From Phallusia mammillata (Eukaryota > Chordata > Ascidiacea > Phlebobranchia > Ascidiidae), in NCBI GenBank assembly GCA_003260075.1, contig QLIY01000387.1:77150-141149 (forward strand): a stretch of DNA of 64,000 nucleotides. The letters are read 5' to 3'. The notes below the pieces were generated by a model. That model was not told the origin of the DNA. It made no database searches and was given only the letters and a program-made list of their open reading frames with translations. This document shows positions 37,080-51,100 of the stretch, one piece after another. Within the stretch, counting starts at the first letter, position 1. Each line of letters opens with the position of its first letter. The position numbers were made by a program, and so were the translations under genes.

Positions 37080-37339
37080 ATGAACAAGTTCATTCTCGTC
37101 GCCTTTTTGTTGGGTGTTTTTCTGTTGAAAGACGTACAAGGATATCGGTTGTATTCTGAAACTAAAAAAGGGTTTGAAATGTGATGCTGGTAAACCTAGG
37201 TTAAACGGTAGTTAATTGGTCAACTGGTCTAACGTATGGCATACTAACATTTTTGAAAAGTAGCTTACATTTTACCTGTTCAGAAGACCGTGATGACATC
37301 AGCGAACCAGGAAAAACGCAACGCAAGAGTAATGATTAG
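37080..37339 (+). CDS. Divergent secreted peptide, array copy N (possibly inactive)
   Basis: Exon 1 reads MNKFILVAFLLGVFLLKDV then QGYRLYSETKK. The donor is shifted by a base (AAAAAAG|GGTTTG), so the join needs a non-canonical donor to stay in the family frame. Exon 2 (from 37284) then reads DRDDISEPGKTQRKSND and stops early at 37337-37339, giving about 48 aa. The 5' UTR intron (donor near 36957, acceptor TTTTTGCAG|ATG) is kept. Either a shortened member or a decaying copy. Confidence 0.4.
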
Positions 37340-38205
37340 GCTATGTCGCAGATGAAAACCAAGGAACAGGTGATGTGATGGACAACGAAAACTGAAAGCT
37401 ATGTGACTCCTAATTTATACGATCATACTTTTGATCGATGATTTAGAAACGAAATAAACCTCAATTATTTTAAAATGCTTTGTGATTTTGTTTTACTTAA
37501 ACTTGTGATTTTAGCTTAGTCGTGGTAGAAATCTACAAACATCGCAATACAGTATAGTGTTGTTTTTAATCTACAAGAACGTTACATAATCGCAGAGGTT
37601 TTTGCACTCCAAACTTTAAACAAATCATATCCTGCACCACAACGAATACTTGTATCATGCTTTATAAAATTGCAGTCAAAGCAATTTTTCTTATCGCAGA
37701 ATAGAAAAAAAAACAGTCGACCGCAGAATATCTTGCACATGTTTTACTGTTTTATACCCAAAACGTATTTTTATTGGTAAAGTTGTTGAATGTGGCATTA
37801 ATTGCAAAATGGGTTACAAAAAATAAGTTTTGAAACAAAAAATATAAAGTTGCAACTTCTTGGCGAGCATCAGTGTTTTTATTTTGTGATTATAGCAATG
37901 TCTTTTGCACACAACATATAAGGGCAGGAGTGTCTAGAAGCTTTATAAACCTGAAAACAGAGATTGTTGGTAGTTTTTATTCACAAACTTTAATTCGTTT
38001 TTTAGATAATTTACCAAAAATTAACTGATTTCAGTGCATTTATATTGTTTGCGAGTAGCAACAAAAAATACGCTTTTTACAATTATAAAGTAAAATGTTG
38101 ATTAATTATTATTATTACCGACTAATGGCAATGCAGACAGTAAAATCGACACATAGTTTTAAATAAAATTTGCAAGGTTTGCTTTTTGGCAGGTTAGCAG
38201 TAAAC

Positions 38206-39212
38206 TCAGTGAGCAGCAGTCAAGTAAGCCTGACTGTTTTCTAAGTTGTCATCGTTATCCGCAAATGCATAAGCGTCTTCTACTATGCTATAAATATTGT
38301 GAGTAGCAGCATCAGTTGTAGTCCGCACTTCTACAATTGGATTCACGGAAAGAGGTTGCTTTTTCTTTTTTCGGCAACATCTAAAATTACAAGTGGTGAA
38401 AAAAACTAAAAAGATTGTTTGAAGTGTGGTTACATACCCGCAAAATATGATCAAGGTTAGCCAGAGAAGGTTACCAACTGCCAACGCCACAACCACGTAA
38501 AGAAGCGAAGTGTCATTTTCTTCTACTTTGTTTGATTGAGACGGCGAAACTGTAAGAAACTTAAATCAAACTTTGCTTTCTTTTGCTGTAACAGACTAAA
38601 ATAAATACATAACAAAAAATATGTTGATAAAAATAAGTTTCATGAAAAAAATAATAAGCAACAACAACAAAAAACCAGACCTACCAGAAAAAGTTTCTGG
38701 TTTGGAACACTTGTGAAAATAGTAAGAAAACTGGATAGCAGCCCTGCGCAATGTTGAATTGATTGCTGGTGGCCAAACTGTACTTGACATCATGTTCGAA
38801 AGGACGTCACAATTAAACTTGAGGTCATCATTGTCGCCATTGCAGGTGGAGTTTGGTTTGGTATAAGTCGCGCAATGAACTGGCAAGTCAGTACCCCACG
38901 CGAAATAATTGGGCGCGATAGCGACACCTATCGAAACAATTTACATTGTTTATTTGACAAACAGGGGTTAAAGTAAAATAAATTCTTACCGTCCGGCAAA
39001 ACAACCGAGCCTTCGCCGAATTTGAACGCAAAAAAGGTAAATGAAGTAAGAACCAGATATGCATCACTTCTGTTTTCAGCCCAAGTGAACGACCAGATTA
39101 CGTCATCCTGGACTGACGTGTAAAACACATTACCGCTTTGTTGGGTGAGATTCTGTACATGGTACGAGGCTGCTACAGTGGTAGCTAGCAAAACGGTGCC
39201 GACTAGATACAT
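38206..39212 (-). CDS. Type I single-pass membrane protein, unrecognised
   Basis: Exons 38990-39212, 38685-38927 and 38206-38549 are joined at phase 1 with canonical splice sites. Start ATG at 39212. Signal peptide MYLVGTVLLATTVAASYHVQ; an ectodomain of about 140 aa with N-glycosylation sites (NLT, NRS, NST twice) and several cysteines (VHCATY, NSTCNGD, FNCDV, HKCSKP); transmembrane helix YVVVALAVGNLLWLTLII; basic stop-transfer CCRKKKKQP; short acidic tail with YSIV, a YxxPhi-type sorting motif. The last exon probably contains a 57-nt intron (GTATGT...TTTTAG) whose removal gives 250 aa; retention stays in frame (269 aa). No domain family recognised. It faces the secreted-peptide array tail-to-tail. 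Confidence 0.75.
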
Positions 39213-39452
39213 TACTTTTGATTGCCTTGTGATTTATTTAATAGCGATTTTTAGCAGCATTTGTCAGCGCTGAGTTACATGTTAAACAAAACATGAAGTT
39301 TCATTATGTTAGAACCTGTAATATTTGCATAAAATGGAAATTAAGCAACAGAGTAATTGTATGCATCTTCTTTCAGTATGGTAGAATTAAATCAATGTAA
39401 ACTTTGCTATTATCTATGTACCGATTCATGGTCGTTTTTACAAGCTATAGGC

Positions 39453-39872
39453 CAGCGGTTCCCAAACTGGGGTCCGCGGTCCTTTAGGGGTCCGTGAGGC
39501 AATTTTGGGGGGACCGCGAAGCGGTTGAAGTAATTCTATAATCTTATTTGGCGCCAGTTTGTGCCACCAAATAAGTTTAAATCAAAGCAGAATTGAGAAT
39601 CGACTGTCTCCATTGCTAAACAATGGCCTTTATTGAATGACAACTAAAAAAATGCAATTGTTCGCGCACAATCGTAATGTTTTTGTCCTGTTTGTGATGT
39701 CACATGCTGTCTTTGGATGATTATTATGCGCAATTTTGCACAACTAGCTAAAATCCTGCAATAAACTTTCGTTTTTATAAAATACACATTTAGGCTTAAG
39801 GACCGCGAGCCCTTGAAATAATGGCATGGGGACCGTTTAGAAAAAAAATATGAAAAAGTTTGGGAACCACTG
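39453..39872. mobile_element. hAT-type MITE, 420 bp, perfect target duplication
   Basis: It begins CAGCGGTTCCCAAACTGG and ends GTTTGGGAACCACTG, flanked by perfect CTATAGGC copies at 39445-39452 and 39873-39880. It is the intact inverse counterpart of 10945-11322 and shows what the G run there has replaced. Confidence 0.92.
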
Positions 39873-39880
39873 CTATAGGC

Positions 39881-40888
39881 TATACCGAGCGTATAAAACC
39901 ATGTCTGAACTTCCAATCAAAGAAATTCTAGACTTAGCCTACTTTACCTAAGTTGCTTTATCTGTGCTAATAATTTGAAATGGTTCTAATGCATATGCTC
40001 AACGAGTCAAGCTTACTGCATGGCTAAACAGCAGTTCCCGTCCTGCAAGTTTATAACGTGAGCGCTGAGTTAAGGTATTGTTGTATGCAGCGCGTGTGTC
40101 ACTGTTCGCGAAAATCCGGATGTAGGCAGATCATTAAGTGTTTAGATAGAACCCCCCCTGCACAACGGAAATGTACGTAACTGACACCAAATAAAGCACC
40201 GATAGGTAATATAAATTACCCCTTCCACGAATGGAGGAAGTTATTCCAACCATTAATGTACTAAAAAGAGCTTAACGATATTGTTGCCAATAACACTGTA
40301 TGAACACCATTTGCATTGAAGCGATGAAATACACAATTTGCAAACTGCATGTAGATTTTCCAATCTCATTTAGTAATTAGATGGCAAAATTATAAGAACT
40401 GCCATGAACTGCAACTGCGTTCAGTCACATATATTGTCAAGTGACAATATCATCAACTCCTGCATGTTGTAATAAATTTAGTCACATAGACAGCGAAAAG
40501 CATCATAACTGTTTACAGTATTCCTTTACTTTTTAGTTCACCCCAAAGTCCAAGCCCAATACCCGGCCTGAATACAACTTTTTCAATACAAACACGAATG
40601 AAGCCTGCAAATTATCAAAAGTAAGATACCAATGATGCCAAGATTATAGTAAAACTTTTTAGAACTGAATTTTAAAAAACTCGAACTCGACCGTGATCCA
40701 AAAAGCTCGCAACGATTTAGAACTGAATTTAAAAAAAATACGCGGTCTCCAACCTATTTAGGCTATACATCAAACCGCTAATCTATAGACGGAATTTATT
40801 CGACGCAAAAATGGTCCAAGATAGAAAAAAAAATGCTACTCAGGTTGTCATGCTACTTGGGCTGTAGGTACATGCTTGGTGCGAATTC
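39881..40888. other. Intergenic region between membrane-protein gene and CCDC87
   Basis: About 1 kb with no convincing open frame. It should hold the promoter of the gene starting at 39212 (with the MITE in between) and the 3' UTR of CCDC87. Confidence 0.5.
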
Positions 40889-42087
40889 TTAGTCGATAGT
40901 TACGTTGTTGATTGGCACTGGAGCAGGCACTCTTGTTATTGGTTTAACGGCTGCTGACGTGTTGTTTTCGCGAATGAATTGCCGAAGTTGTTGCGGGTAA
41001 CCGTGGTCAGACAACATTTGACATCTACGTTCCTGCTGCAGCCAGTATAACATCTCTATCCTGAAACCGGGTGTAAATTAGGTGGTTATGAAATGTTTTT
41101 GAGAAAACGTGACAACCAACGGTTAAGAAAATGTCAATATATCCGGAATCTTTTTAATGTAGTCTAAACCTTTTCGTTTTGTTACGTGACATTACAAGTG
41201 TCACATTCGACATCTACGTTTTTGCTGCAACATCTTCATCCAGAAACCAGGTTAATAAATAAGTGATTATGATTATTTATGACAAAAACTGACAATCGAA
41301 AGCAACAAAGTGTGGACACACAAGCAAACTTTCTTGAAAAACAGAAACATTGCAACCTAATATTTTTCGTTCTGTTACGTGACAATAAGCTCATGGATTT
41401 CATTTCACATTTACAACATTATTCTATTGAAACCCGGTTTTTAAACAAGTGGTTCCGAATTTGTTTGCCAACAACTGACAATCAAAGGTTAAAAAATGAC
41501 AATGCATCAACAATGTTTATTAGACAACAGGAATCTTGCAACCTAATTCTTCTGCAAAAATAAATATTTCGTGGTACACTTTTATTTCACTTAGTAGCAA
41601 TAAGCTAATTCAGACACTTTTACTTAGGTCTAGTCCTGACTGCACAGTACTTACTTATCCCATGCCATTTTGTCTTGATAGGCGCGTCCACCAAACGTGA
41701 TGACGTCGTTGAATTGGGCATGGACGGACTGAAGCATTCCCGAAATAATTTTCTCATATCCCTCGAGTCGCTGATACAAACGAGATCGAGATTTCGCCTC
41801 TCGAAGTCGGGTTGACGAGGAGCCACGTGACCCTGTGTTACATTTAACAGTCTTGGTTTCAAAAAGCGTCAGTGGTAAGCAAGTAGTTTTCATGTAAACA
41901 ACTAGCCCCATTCCCAATTTACGCCCCAACCCAATAACGTGTTTACTTTTAAAGCAACCGCCAATCTTTTAAACCAGAATTAAAACAGCAAACAGTTGAC
42001 ACTGTTTCGACCTGCAAGGTCCTGTCCGTGCACCTTTTTTTCACGGGGTTTGGACCCAGGACACTCCCGGGGACGAATGCCGATCAA

Positions 42088-42174
<87 letters not shown>

Positions 42175-45100
42175 CCTTCCCCCTGTCCGTTCACCTGGTG
42201 ACAAGAGCTTGACCATATAAGCTAGTGTCACCCTACGGCACTCCAGTTTGTCAGGAGCAACAGGCTGAAAAGTCTAAACATCTAGTCTAAAACGGATTTT
42301 AGAAATGCATGAATATCGAGCAAATCGCTTTGGCGATAAATACATTTTTTTTGAAAAAAATATGTTTTAAATCATGACCGAAAGGCGTCGCTTGGTTCAA
42401 TATCTTTTATTTGGTCAAAAAAATTTCATGGAAAGAGTGATAATTGAACAACGTCATTACAGAATGACGTTATTAAAAAAACGCATTTTAAACCATTGGC
42501 TTAGTTACATATTACTCGATCTTTATCTGAATGAAAAACATGCAAATAAACGTTACAAACATTTTTCTTACCTCTCTGAAAAAACCTTGTCGGATCCGAA
42601 GCATCGCGTTCAAATGTTTCCAGGTCATGGAGGGTTTTCTCTCGTTTTAAAATCAACTCGGTTACCCGCTCCCACGCGGTAACACTCTGCCAAACATAAC
42701 ATATTTAAACTTAAACACTTCAATTGGCTAAGCACAGTTTATTTTTTACCCCTTTGGGTAATTCATGGAACAGTAGTAAACATATCAAAGACGATGCCTA
42801 ATATATGTCACATAATTCCGTAGTAATGTCTCCGTACGGCTTAGATGAGTAATATATAACTCACATAATATATGTATGCAAAAGGAATGTAGAAATCATG
42901 ATTTGAACTGTTCAAAGGGAGACTCTCATGTACCGTTGAAAGGTTATTGACTGACACTAATCAATCGTAAAGTAAACCAATATTATTCCACATAGAATAC
43001 TTCGCCCTGCCTGTTTTAAGGTTAAAGCTTGACAGCTCTTCAAGTTTCAAATTGACAGTATGCTTATCTACAAAATTATTGCTTACCGCTTCAAGCAGGG
43101 GCAAATATTGATCTGAGCTGTACTTGAGAGCTGCGTCCAGTTTTTGGCCTCCTGACATCCTCAGTTTTTTCCACACTGTCTCCAGGCGGGATTGAAGCGG
43201 CTGTTGAGGTGGCTGAGATTGTCCTTCAGATGTCGCAACGGTGGATTTATCAGGCTGAGACTGGCTCTTTAACGTTGGAGAGAAAGCTTGACTTGTTGAC
43301 CTGCCAATGGTGATTTCAATTGAAAAGAAAGTGTTCAAAGACTCGTGCAAGTTACAATATCAAATCTCTAAGATGACAGAGTTAGGGCAACCGCTTTATG
43401 TTCGCAAGGTTTCGGGTTCTAATCCTGTCTCGACCGCTTGTCGTTTCTTGAACAAGAGACTTGAGCGGCATTGCCCCAAAGCTGCCAACCCAGTTGAAAC
43501 TTATGGGCTGGACTAAATTGAGGTTACCAACATAGCGCATTCAGGCGCTACACATTGTACACTAACTTTAATTCATTTTTCTGCAAACTAACCTTTTACC
43601 TTAACCGATTCGGCGAGAAATTTACATGAGATAAACTGCCTGTGAATAACACCACCAAATACATATTTCTTGCTCGAATATACAACCTACTTGTAAAATC
43701 CCTTTAGAAGGTTGATCGGGGTTTTCGCTGGTTTGGTTGGGACCCACTCAGCTTTGTATACTACAGTTGTGACTGCGTTCTGTTTCGGCAAAATGGAAGC
43801 TGACCAACAAAATGTATCTCTAAACTTCTAAAACTTGCTTCTAAACCTTATTATGTGCAGTTATTTTATTTCATACAGAGAGCTATATAATGCATTTTGC
43901 CACCTTGCCTACTCGTCCTTCGCGGTGCGACGCTCTTCCTGTGCTTGGTAATCCGTATGTTTTTCATAAAAGCAGCTACTTCGTCCTTTGAAACGTAACC
44001 TGCCGAAAACAATTCCACTTACGTCTTAAAACTGCATAGCTAATTTGCGAAAGTGTGCAAACTAATTTGCTTCCAGTCAAAAATTCAAAAAATATTTTTT
44101 CTGAATATGAACATCTGTAACACTCTACTTCTGTAACTGCCTTGTAAAAAGCCAGGCCTGCAGGCTACAGCTTATATCACATAGTGCATTTTTATCAGAC
44201 CTGAAATCCTAAATCAGGCTTGGGTTAACAACTAACATTGTCTGAATACTCTGTTTTGAATTTTCTTGCCCTTGGGGTTTGATACAAATAACGTGCAAAT
44301 ACCAAACAAACCGAGCTAATACGACAGACAACCATGCTTCACCTGAAGAACGCTCGTCGTGGGACACTCTTACATCTCTATTCAAACCACTCTCGACTAT
44401 ATCGGTGTCGGTTCCAACACTGCTTAGCCCACTGTCCTTGTACGTTGGGACATCAACAAGCTTTCTCATGCCTGACACTACAGGGACCTCGACCTGTCCT
44501 GAAGAAATTTCATCACTCGTGGCTGTTTGGCTAGCAGAGGAAGTGCCCTGTTCATCTGTTGACTCGGAAGATGTGCTCGGTATCGTTATAATCGGCCGAT
44601 GGCGCCGACGAGGCGAGGCCGACTTACGACGCGGAGAAGTTTCAGGTTGAAAGCTTGATTCGCTTCCGACACTGTACGGAAGTAGTTCACAGGTTTTAAT
44701 TTTAAACACTTGGATAAAAAAAAATCTGGCATAAGAATTCGACGCATGTCATTGTTTTGTTTGGTGTAACTTTTGTAACGCTAATTTACCTATTTAAATT
44801 GGGCAATGGTTTAAAAAATGTCCGATTTACTGGACATTGATATGACGTCAAATGTAGTTCCGCGATCTTTAGATGACATGATCTTAATTACTTGATTCAA
44901 CTCATTAGCTCAATATGTAAAAAATAAAATACTAAGTTTGAAGAAACTAAACAACATTTATAAACCCAAAATAAATTTTAGTCAGGTTTAGTCGTATAAA
45001 AACTAGGTTCTCTCTGCCAAATTGCAATGGCCGCTGTCGAACCGCAAATCGCAAACCTGTCGTCAGAAGCTGATACAGAGTTTGGAAAGTCCCTGGGTGA

Positions 45101-48100
45101 CAAGAGGAAAGCATCGGGACGTGAGTGTTCTCCGTCCCCCGCGCCCATATCCTCTTCTTCTTCCTCTGCCTTCGTAGCTTCCTCGTATTCTACAAAGATG
45201 AACCTTATCAAATGCTGCTGTATACTTATATCTAAGATTCAAAGCAACAGCAGAAAATACAGTCGTTATTACTGATTTCACTGTTCAACCTTAATCTTCA
45301 TGTATAACCAAGTATTGCTCATCCAGCAGTTTTATTGCAAAGAATCGACGTTTCGACGTCCTATGCAATCTCCATGGCCTGTTTCAAACACTCATTTATC
45401 TACCTTGCAAATCCGGGTATTTGCCCAACCCGCCAAGCAGAACAGAGTTGGCGTTCCATACTCCGCGAATAAAATGTTCCTTCTTTGCTTTAATTTCTCC
45501 GAGAAGTTTCTCCCTTTTCCTGAAAATACATAGAGTGGTAAATGTACGGACATCCGTAACAAGGCCTTGGAAACATATGTTTTTGAATCGATTTATGAAG
45601 TGGACACGGTCTGGAAACTTGCAGAACCTTAAAACTAAATAGATGCAGAGTCAAGAACCCTTAAAAAAATACAGAAACTCTTTTTGGAGGGTTGCGATTT
45701 TAGAATTATTTTACGTAAACCACTAGTAAAACACTGCAAGGAAATAAACATAGCAAACAAATGAAAGTAAAAAAACGTCTGATTTACTCACCTTTCCTCT
45801 TCCAACTTTGCATGTTTTGATTCGGAATCTGCAATTGACTCGCTCGCTTCACTGTCGTAGAAGTGAAAAATAACACCAAGAAAATCTGTCTCCTGCACAA
45901 AAATCGCATACAACATAGAAGTTTGATTCCTTGCACATCGTGTTTTTTAATAAAACAGCCACATTTTAGTTTATAGTTTAGCATAACAACACAGAATTGT
46001 AATTCGGGTCGGTTTTTGGCTTTAAGTCTGTGTAAAACTGACTTTATTCGGGCCTAACGGAACGCTTTATTATTTAAAAAATACGAGTTTTTATACGAGC
46101 GAGGTTTCAGGCTTTGTGCTTTCTGTATCCCCCTTACAACTCTACATAAATCTTTGGATTCTTGTCCAACAACTTGTCGCATTTGAAAAGTGGATTTTCG
46201 AATCATTTGAACTTAGTCCTGTGAATTTAGTCGGTAACTTTATTTCAAACCTTAGTACCTGTGTGGAGAGAAATTTGAGGTAATCGTCTGTGGGGGGGGG
46301 GTAACAACTTGTCGCATTTGAAAAGTGTCGAATCATTTGAACTTAGTCCTGTGAATTTAGTCGGTAACTTTACTTCAAACCTTAGTACCTGTGTGGAGAG
46401 AAATTTGAGGTAATCGTCTGTGGTGATGGTAGCCTTCCACCAAGCGAGCCAAGATGCGTAAGCTCTGGACGGTTTCTCCGCTGAAGCGAAATGTGAAGGT
46501 AAACGACTTCGGGTTGATGCAGATTCCCGTGCTGAAAGTGCAGGTCGGTCCTTCTTTTCCCAAACTGTCTGGTCCTGCAACAAAAATGCACGGGTTGATA
46601 TCTATTATTAGGTTGACAAGTATTACAGCATCGTGTCATTACAGAACGATGAATAATTATCAAGCAATGGTTCAATGCTTTAGTAATTTAGTAACATTTG
46701 GCCGACCACGCGTTCCAGAGCAGGCATTTGGCTATTGTTGTTCCAGTGTTTGTGTATTTAGGCCCATTTGAGACATCAAACGGTTTGGTGGGGGGTGGCT
46801 TTTTCGCGTAATACTCCCAACAAACTGGAAGTTAATGTCATTACACTAGATGACTAGCCTATTATGTCAACATCTTTTCACTAGTTGCACTGATGTGACC
46901 TTATTAAACATGCACTGTCAGAAGTTCGATTTACATACATTCATAACTTTCGCTGTTTTATTCAAAAAATAGTTAAATTACGTGATATCCGAATTTTTTA
47001 AATAATCATTGGAATATTAAAAAGCAAAAGTTTACAGGAATCCAAATTTCAACCTTTTATTAGCATGCAAGGTCGATTTAACTATGTTGTCGTTATTACC
47101 CACACGAATTATCATTTTAATTTTAGATATTTATTTGTAAGAACTAGTATTTCATTCAACTCTAACCTCTTCTCCCCAGGGTGGACGAAGACCGAACTTT
47201 GTGAGGTCGGGATTAATAATTTGCTGAGACCGAGGACGAACAAGAGAACTTGATGCAAGAACTTGACTCAGATTCACTTCCTCTGTCGGTTTTATCACCT
47301 GACATGAAAAACAACTTATTACGTCGGCATACTTAAACCTAATCTCGGGGTTGATAGACAGGGTCAATTAATGGTTAAAGCGACGCATTATTTTCAAAAA
47401 ACAAACTTTTTTTGTCGAAAAACTTGATCTATCTTCCGATTAAATTAAGTTAATGGTCAAGGCAACGTATTCTCTCAGGATTTGGCCTTTGCGGAAGGGT
47501 GCATACAAAATAGACGCATTGGTCGCTTGCTAGCACTGCATTGAAATCTTTTAGCGGACCACACTTCATTTAAAATCCAAACGTATCCGCGAGCCCCACA
47601 ACTTCTATTTAATGGGCTGCATTTGACCTGCATCCTAAAGCCATCCTAAAGCAGATGACAAGTCGAAACATACAACGAACCATGGGATCATTATCCATAC
47701 GCAGGTGAAGATTTGGGACGGTTTTTATAATCTCATCGTAAACTTCCTTTAATTCTTCGCCTTGGAATAGATTAGCATCTAATTCTTTTACAGTGGCAGG
47801 AGATATTTCACCTGGTAAAAACAAGGTAAAAATTAAAAACGGGAATATAATGTCCCTACTTCACAATATGACACAAGATTTTCAGCCACAATCCAAATTT
47901 TCAACTCTTTGCTAGGTGAAACACACTATATATGATGTAAAGAATTCCTAAATGCAAGTACTTGATCACTGCGACATATTTTTTGAAGAAAACTTGATAT
48001 CTACCTGTGAGATCATTATATAGTGGCCCATACATTTCCAGTGCAACAGTAGGCAAGTCCACTTTATCAGGAATGTGTATATCCGATGTTCTAATTGTTA

Positions 48101-51100
48101 TTGAACTGTGATCCAAAGGATTGACATGTCCAGGCTGAAACATTAAAAGTTTTGGCTAAAATGAACACGTTTCAGATTTTTAAGCATTTAAAAGAAAAGC
48201 ATATGCAAATCTTTTGGTCTATCAACAAATGTCAGGCACTTTTCTCACCAGTTTAACTTGCACAGTAGGTGGTTGTGGATAGATTGGTTCTGGGAGTGAT
48301 CGATTTTCCTCCTCATCAAATATTCGTTTTCTTTCATCAAGATCAGCTTCTTGCTGATGTAATTTCTTTACTTTTTCTTCCTGTTCCTCTCTCCTATAGT
48401 GAAAATCAAAACCTTGTCAAATGCGCTGTGTTTTATTTCTAATTCCTAAGAAATTCCATTAATAATAAGACCATAGTACAGTGGTTTCCAATCAAGCGAG
48501 ATCATGTGGTTTGTAAAAAGGCACTTTAGCATTGGGAATATAACCTATGAAGTTGGTAAACGACCCAACTTTAAACAACTTTGCATGGTTGAGCATCTAC
48601 TATGTAGTCTAGTGGGGAAAAATAAAAATGTTTTGTGGTGTTAAGTAATGAGGTTGTTAACAAAGGTTGGGAACCACTGCCATAGTAAGATGAGTTAAGT
48701 TTTTTTTGCTTGGTAAAAGAAATCATGGTAAAACTATTGCACTCAAGCAACAATAATCACCAAGCCCCAAAATGCTGTGTAATGTGGGACATTATAAATC
48801 AAAAAATATTGATTGGCACAATTGGTGGATACATTACTAGGTGTTAAATGACAGGATTCAAGTAGGAGGATGAGATTGTCACATTTAGAATTAGGACTGG
48901 GCAGAGAACATTTGTCAAACCAGACAAGTAGATTACTAAAGCAATAATATATACAAAGTTTATAGTTTCATCCATAGCCCGGCTGTGACATATAGAAATG
49001 TGATGTTGGTGGTAGCAGTTAAGTTGAGATCTAAAATTAACCACCCGTGGCAATGAGGGTGGGGTTTAACAGGGAAAAAACTGTTGAATAGTTTCAGGTA
49101 CCAGAAGAAAGTTAAAAAGTGAAGTTTTAGAGTGAACCTTGTAATTGCTTGTATGAGTGGAGGAATGTCTTTTTCTTCATCATCACTGCTGGGACAACTT
49201 GCCATCACATTATTTTGTTTTGCAATTAAGTTTGCAAGGTCTTGTTTGGGATCCAACACTCCTGATGTTGCCATAAGTGCTGTGGTTTCCTTTGATCCTA
49301 TGACAAACATAATGTTTTCTGCAATACTTTTCAGGGGTAAATGCCAAATAGTAAAAGTGATGGGGCAACAACAGAAGATTTGCCGAGTGGTCAAAGCAAC
49401 TGCCTAGTGCTCACAAGTTTATGGATTTTTGCTTATCTTTACCTCTTGTGTTTTATTTTAGCAAAAGATTTATGCTGTATTGTTCCAACCCTAAACGGAA
49501 TGAACTAAACTTAAGAACTTAACTTCAAAAAATGGCCTTACAAAAAACAAGCAGCTGAACTGTGGACTCGTGAGCATAACACAGTCTAGCAATAAAATGA
49601 AACTATACCATTTTTTAGAAAAAACAACAACTATGGGACGAGATATTGTACAGGAAAAATAGACTAAATTTTTTTGTAATACAAATACCTTTATGCATTG
49701 AAGAAACAAATAAAAGAAAATACCTTTTCCACGGAAATGAGGTGCACTTGAAATCATTCTAGTTGTAATCATCTGCTTCTGTGCAGCTGAAGGAGGATTC
49801 TGAGGACTGAACTGCATTCTGGATCGTGCAAGAGGACTTTCCAATTCCTTTATAAAAATTATGATTAGATTTTTTAAATATGGTTTATTATAAGGACCAG
49901 ATAAACTTTACACATAAATTATAAAAAGTGATAACAATTTAGATTACCTCTCTGTCTTTTTTGGAAGAATCGAGCAACAAACTTGGGATATCCAACATAG
50001 GTTCAGATGCCCACTTCTTGAAAATACTACAACCCACAAACAATGATTTATTTAACCATTTTTTATTCAACTTTATATGCAATTCAACATGCACTGAACC
50101 TAAGTATAAATGTATTACAAAACACGCCTCATGCAGTAAGAAAAAAAGTGTGCAAAATCCAAGAATGACTGAACCCATTACAGCCAAATATAAGCAATGG
50201 AATATGTGCAGAAATTTACCTTTTATAATTGGGTTGTGGACTTTCAGTTCTGTAGGTTGACATTTGATCTGCATAACCAGCCATTAAACTTTCATCAATC
50301 TCTTCTTCATCATCAACAAATATTCGATGTTTTGGCAATAACGAAATAGCCTAAATGGTTTTATAAAAGTGTAAAATAAAATAGATAAATTGTGTGGCCA
50401 GTTATGATTTTGTTTTTACCTGGTCCATATTGATAGCAGGCATTTTACTTCTCAAGTCCTTGAGCTCTACCCCCATTTTAAATTCATATTGTTTGTGTTC
50501 TTTAGGTCGACTACTTCGAAATAGACTACGGAAAGAAAGGTGACTTGGAGACTGTGAACACAAAAGTGTGTGTTAATAGCAGCATTGCTGATGACCAGCT
50601 TGTATTTAAAAAATCATTGCTGAATCCAATAATTTAAAAACTTAATGATTCAAATGACACGTCAGCAAAAAATGTGTAGTACCTTTACATTTGTGACTAC
50701 ACAACTTTGGATTTTGAAGTTAAAACAAAGTTGCAATTATGTTTAAGTTTACTTTAGGAGGCAGAGGTGTAACTGGATCTTTCTTTTTGGTTAACATCAT
50801 TGAATCATCTCCTGATGTTTTCTTTAGATCAGAGATTATGTGTCTCCTCACAGAAAGTAAATTCAAACTAAAAAAAACAAAAATTATCAAAAATAAAACA
50901 GCATTATGGATTTTAATAAAACATCAATACATATTTTGATGGTACACTTAAGACGGAAGGCATCACTTACTATTTGTCTGCATCAAGTGCTAGTTGTCCA
51001 CGAATTCTTGATAGATTTGCAGCTTCACTAAAAATTCCTCTTGCATTGAGAACTTTTACTTGGGCACAATAATAAAGAAAAAGTTGTTCACATACCGTGA

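Larger units (their letters stand above)
31580..38560. repeat. Segmental duplication: peptide gene plus membrane-protein gene
   Basis: About 31580-34310 matches about 35990-38560 in the same order: array upstream sequence, peptide gene (plus), AT-rich spacer, last exon of the membrane protein (minus). Small differences throughout show two diverged loci or alleles. G runs at 36114-36123 and 36631-36640 add short re-listings inside the right copy. Confidence 0.75.

Noticed and set aside
16400-38000. CRISPR-like or satellite array
   Set aside because: The repeats are 1-2 kb gene units with introns and promoters, not short direct repeats with unique spacers, and the genome is eukaryotic.
44279-45275. 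Plus-strand Ser-rich frames (45027-45275 and 44279-44650)
   Set aside because: They mirror CCDC87 exons on the minus strand, where splice phases and homology fit.
49365-49400. Functional tRNA gene
   Set aside because: Only an A-box-like start is present. No full cloverleaf or matching acceptor arm follows, and the 3' part matches the SINE family.
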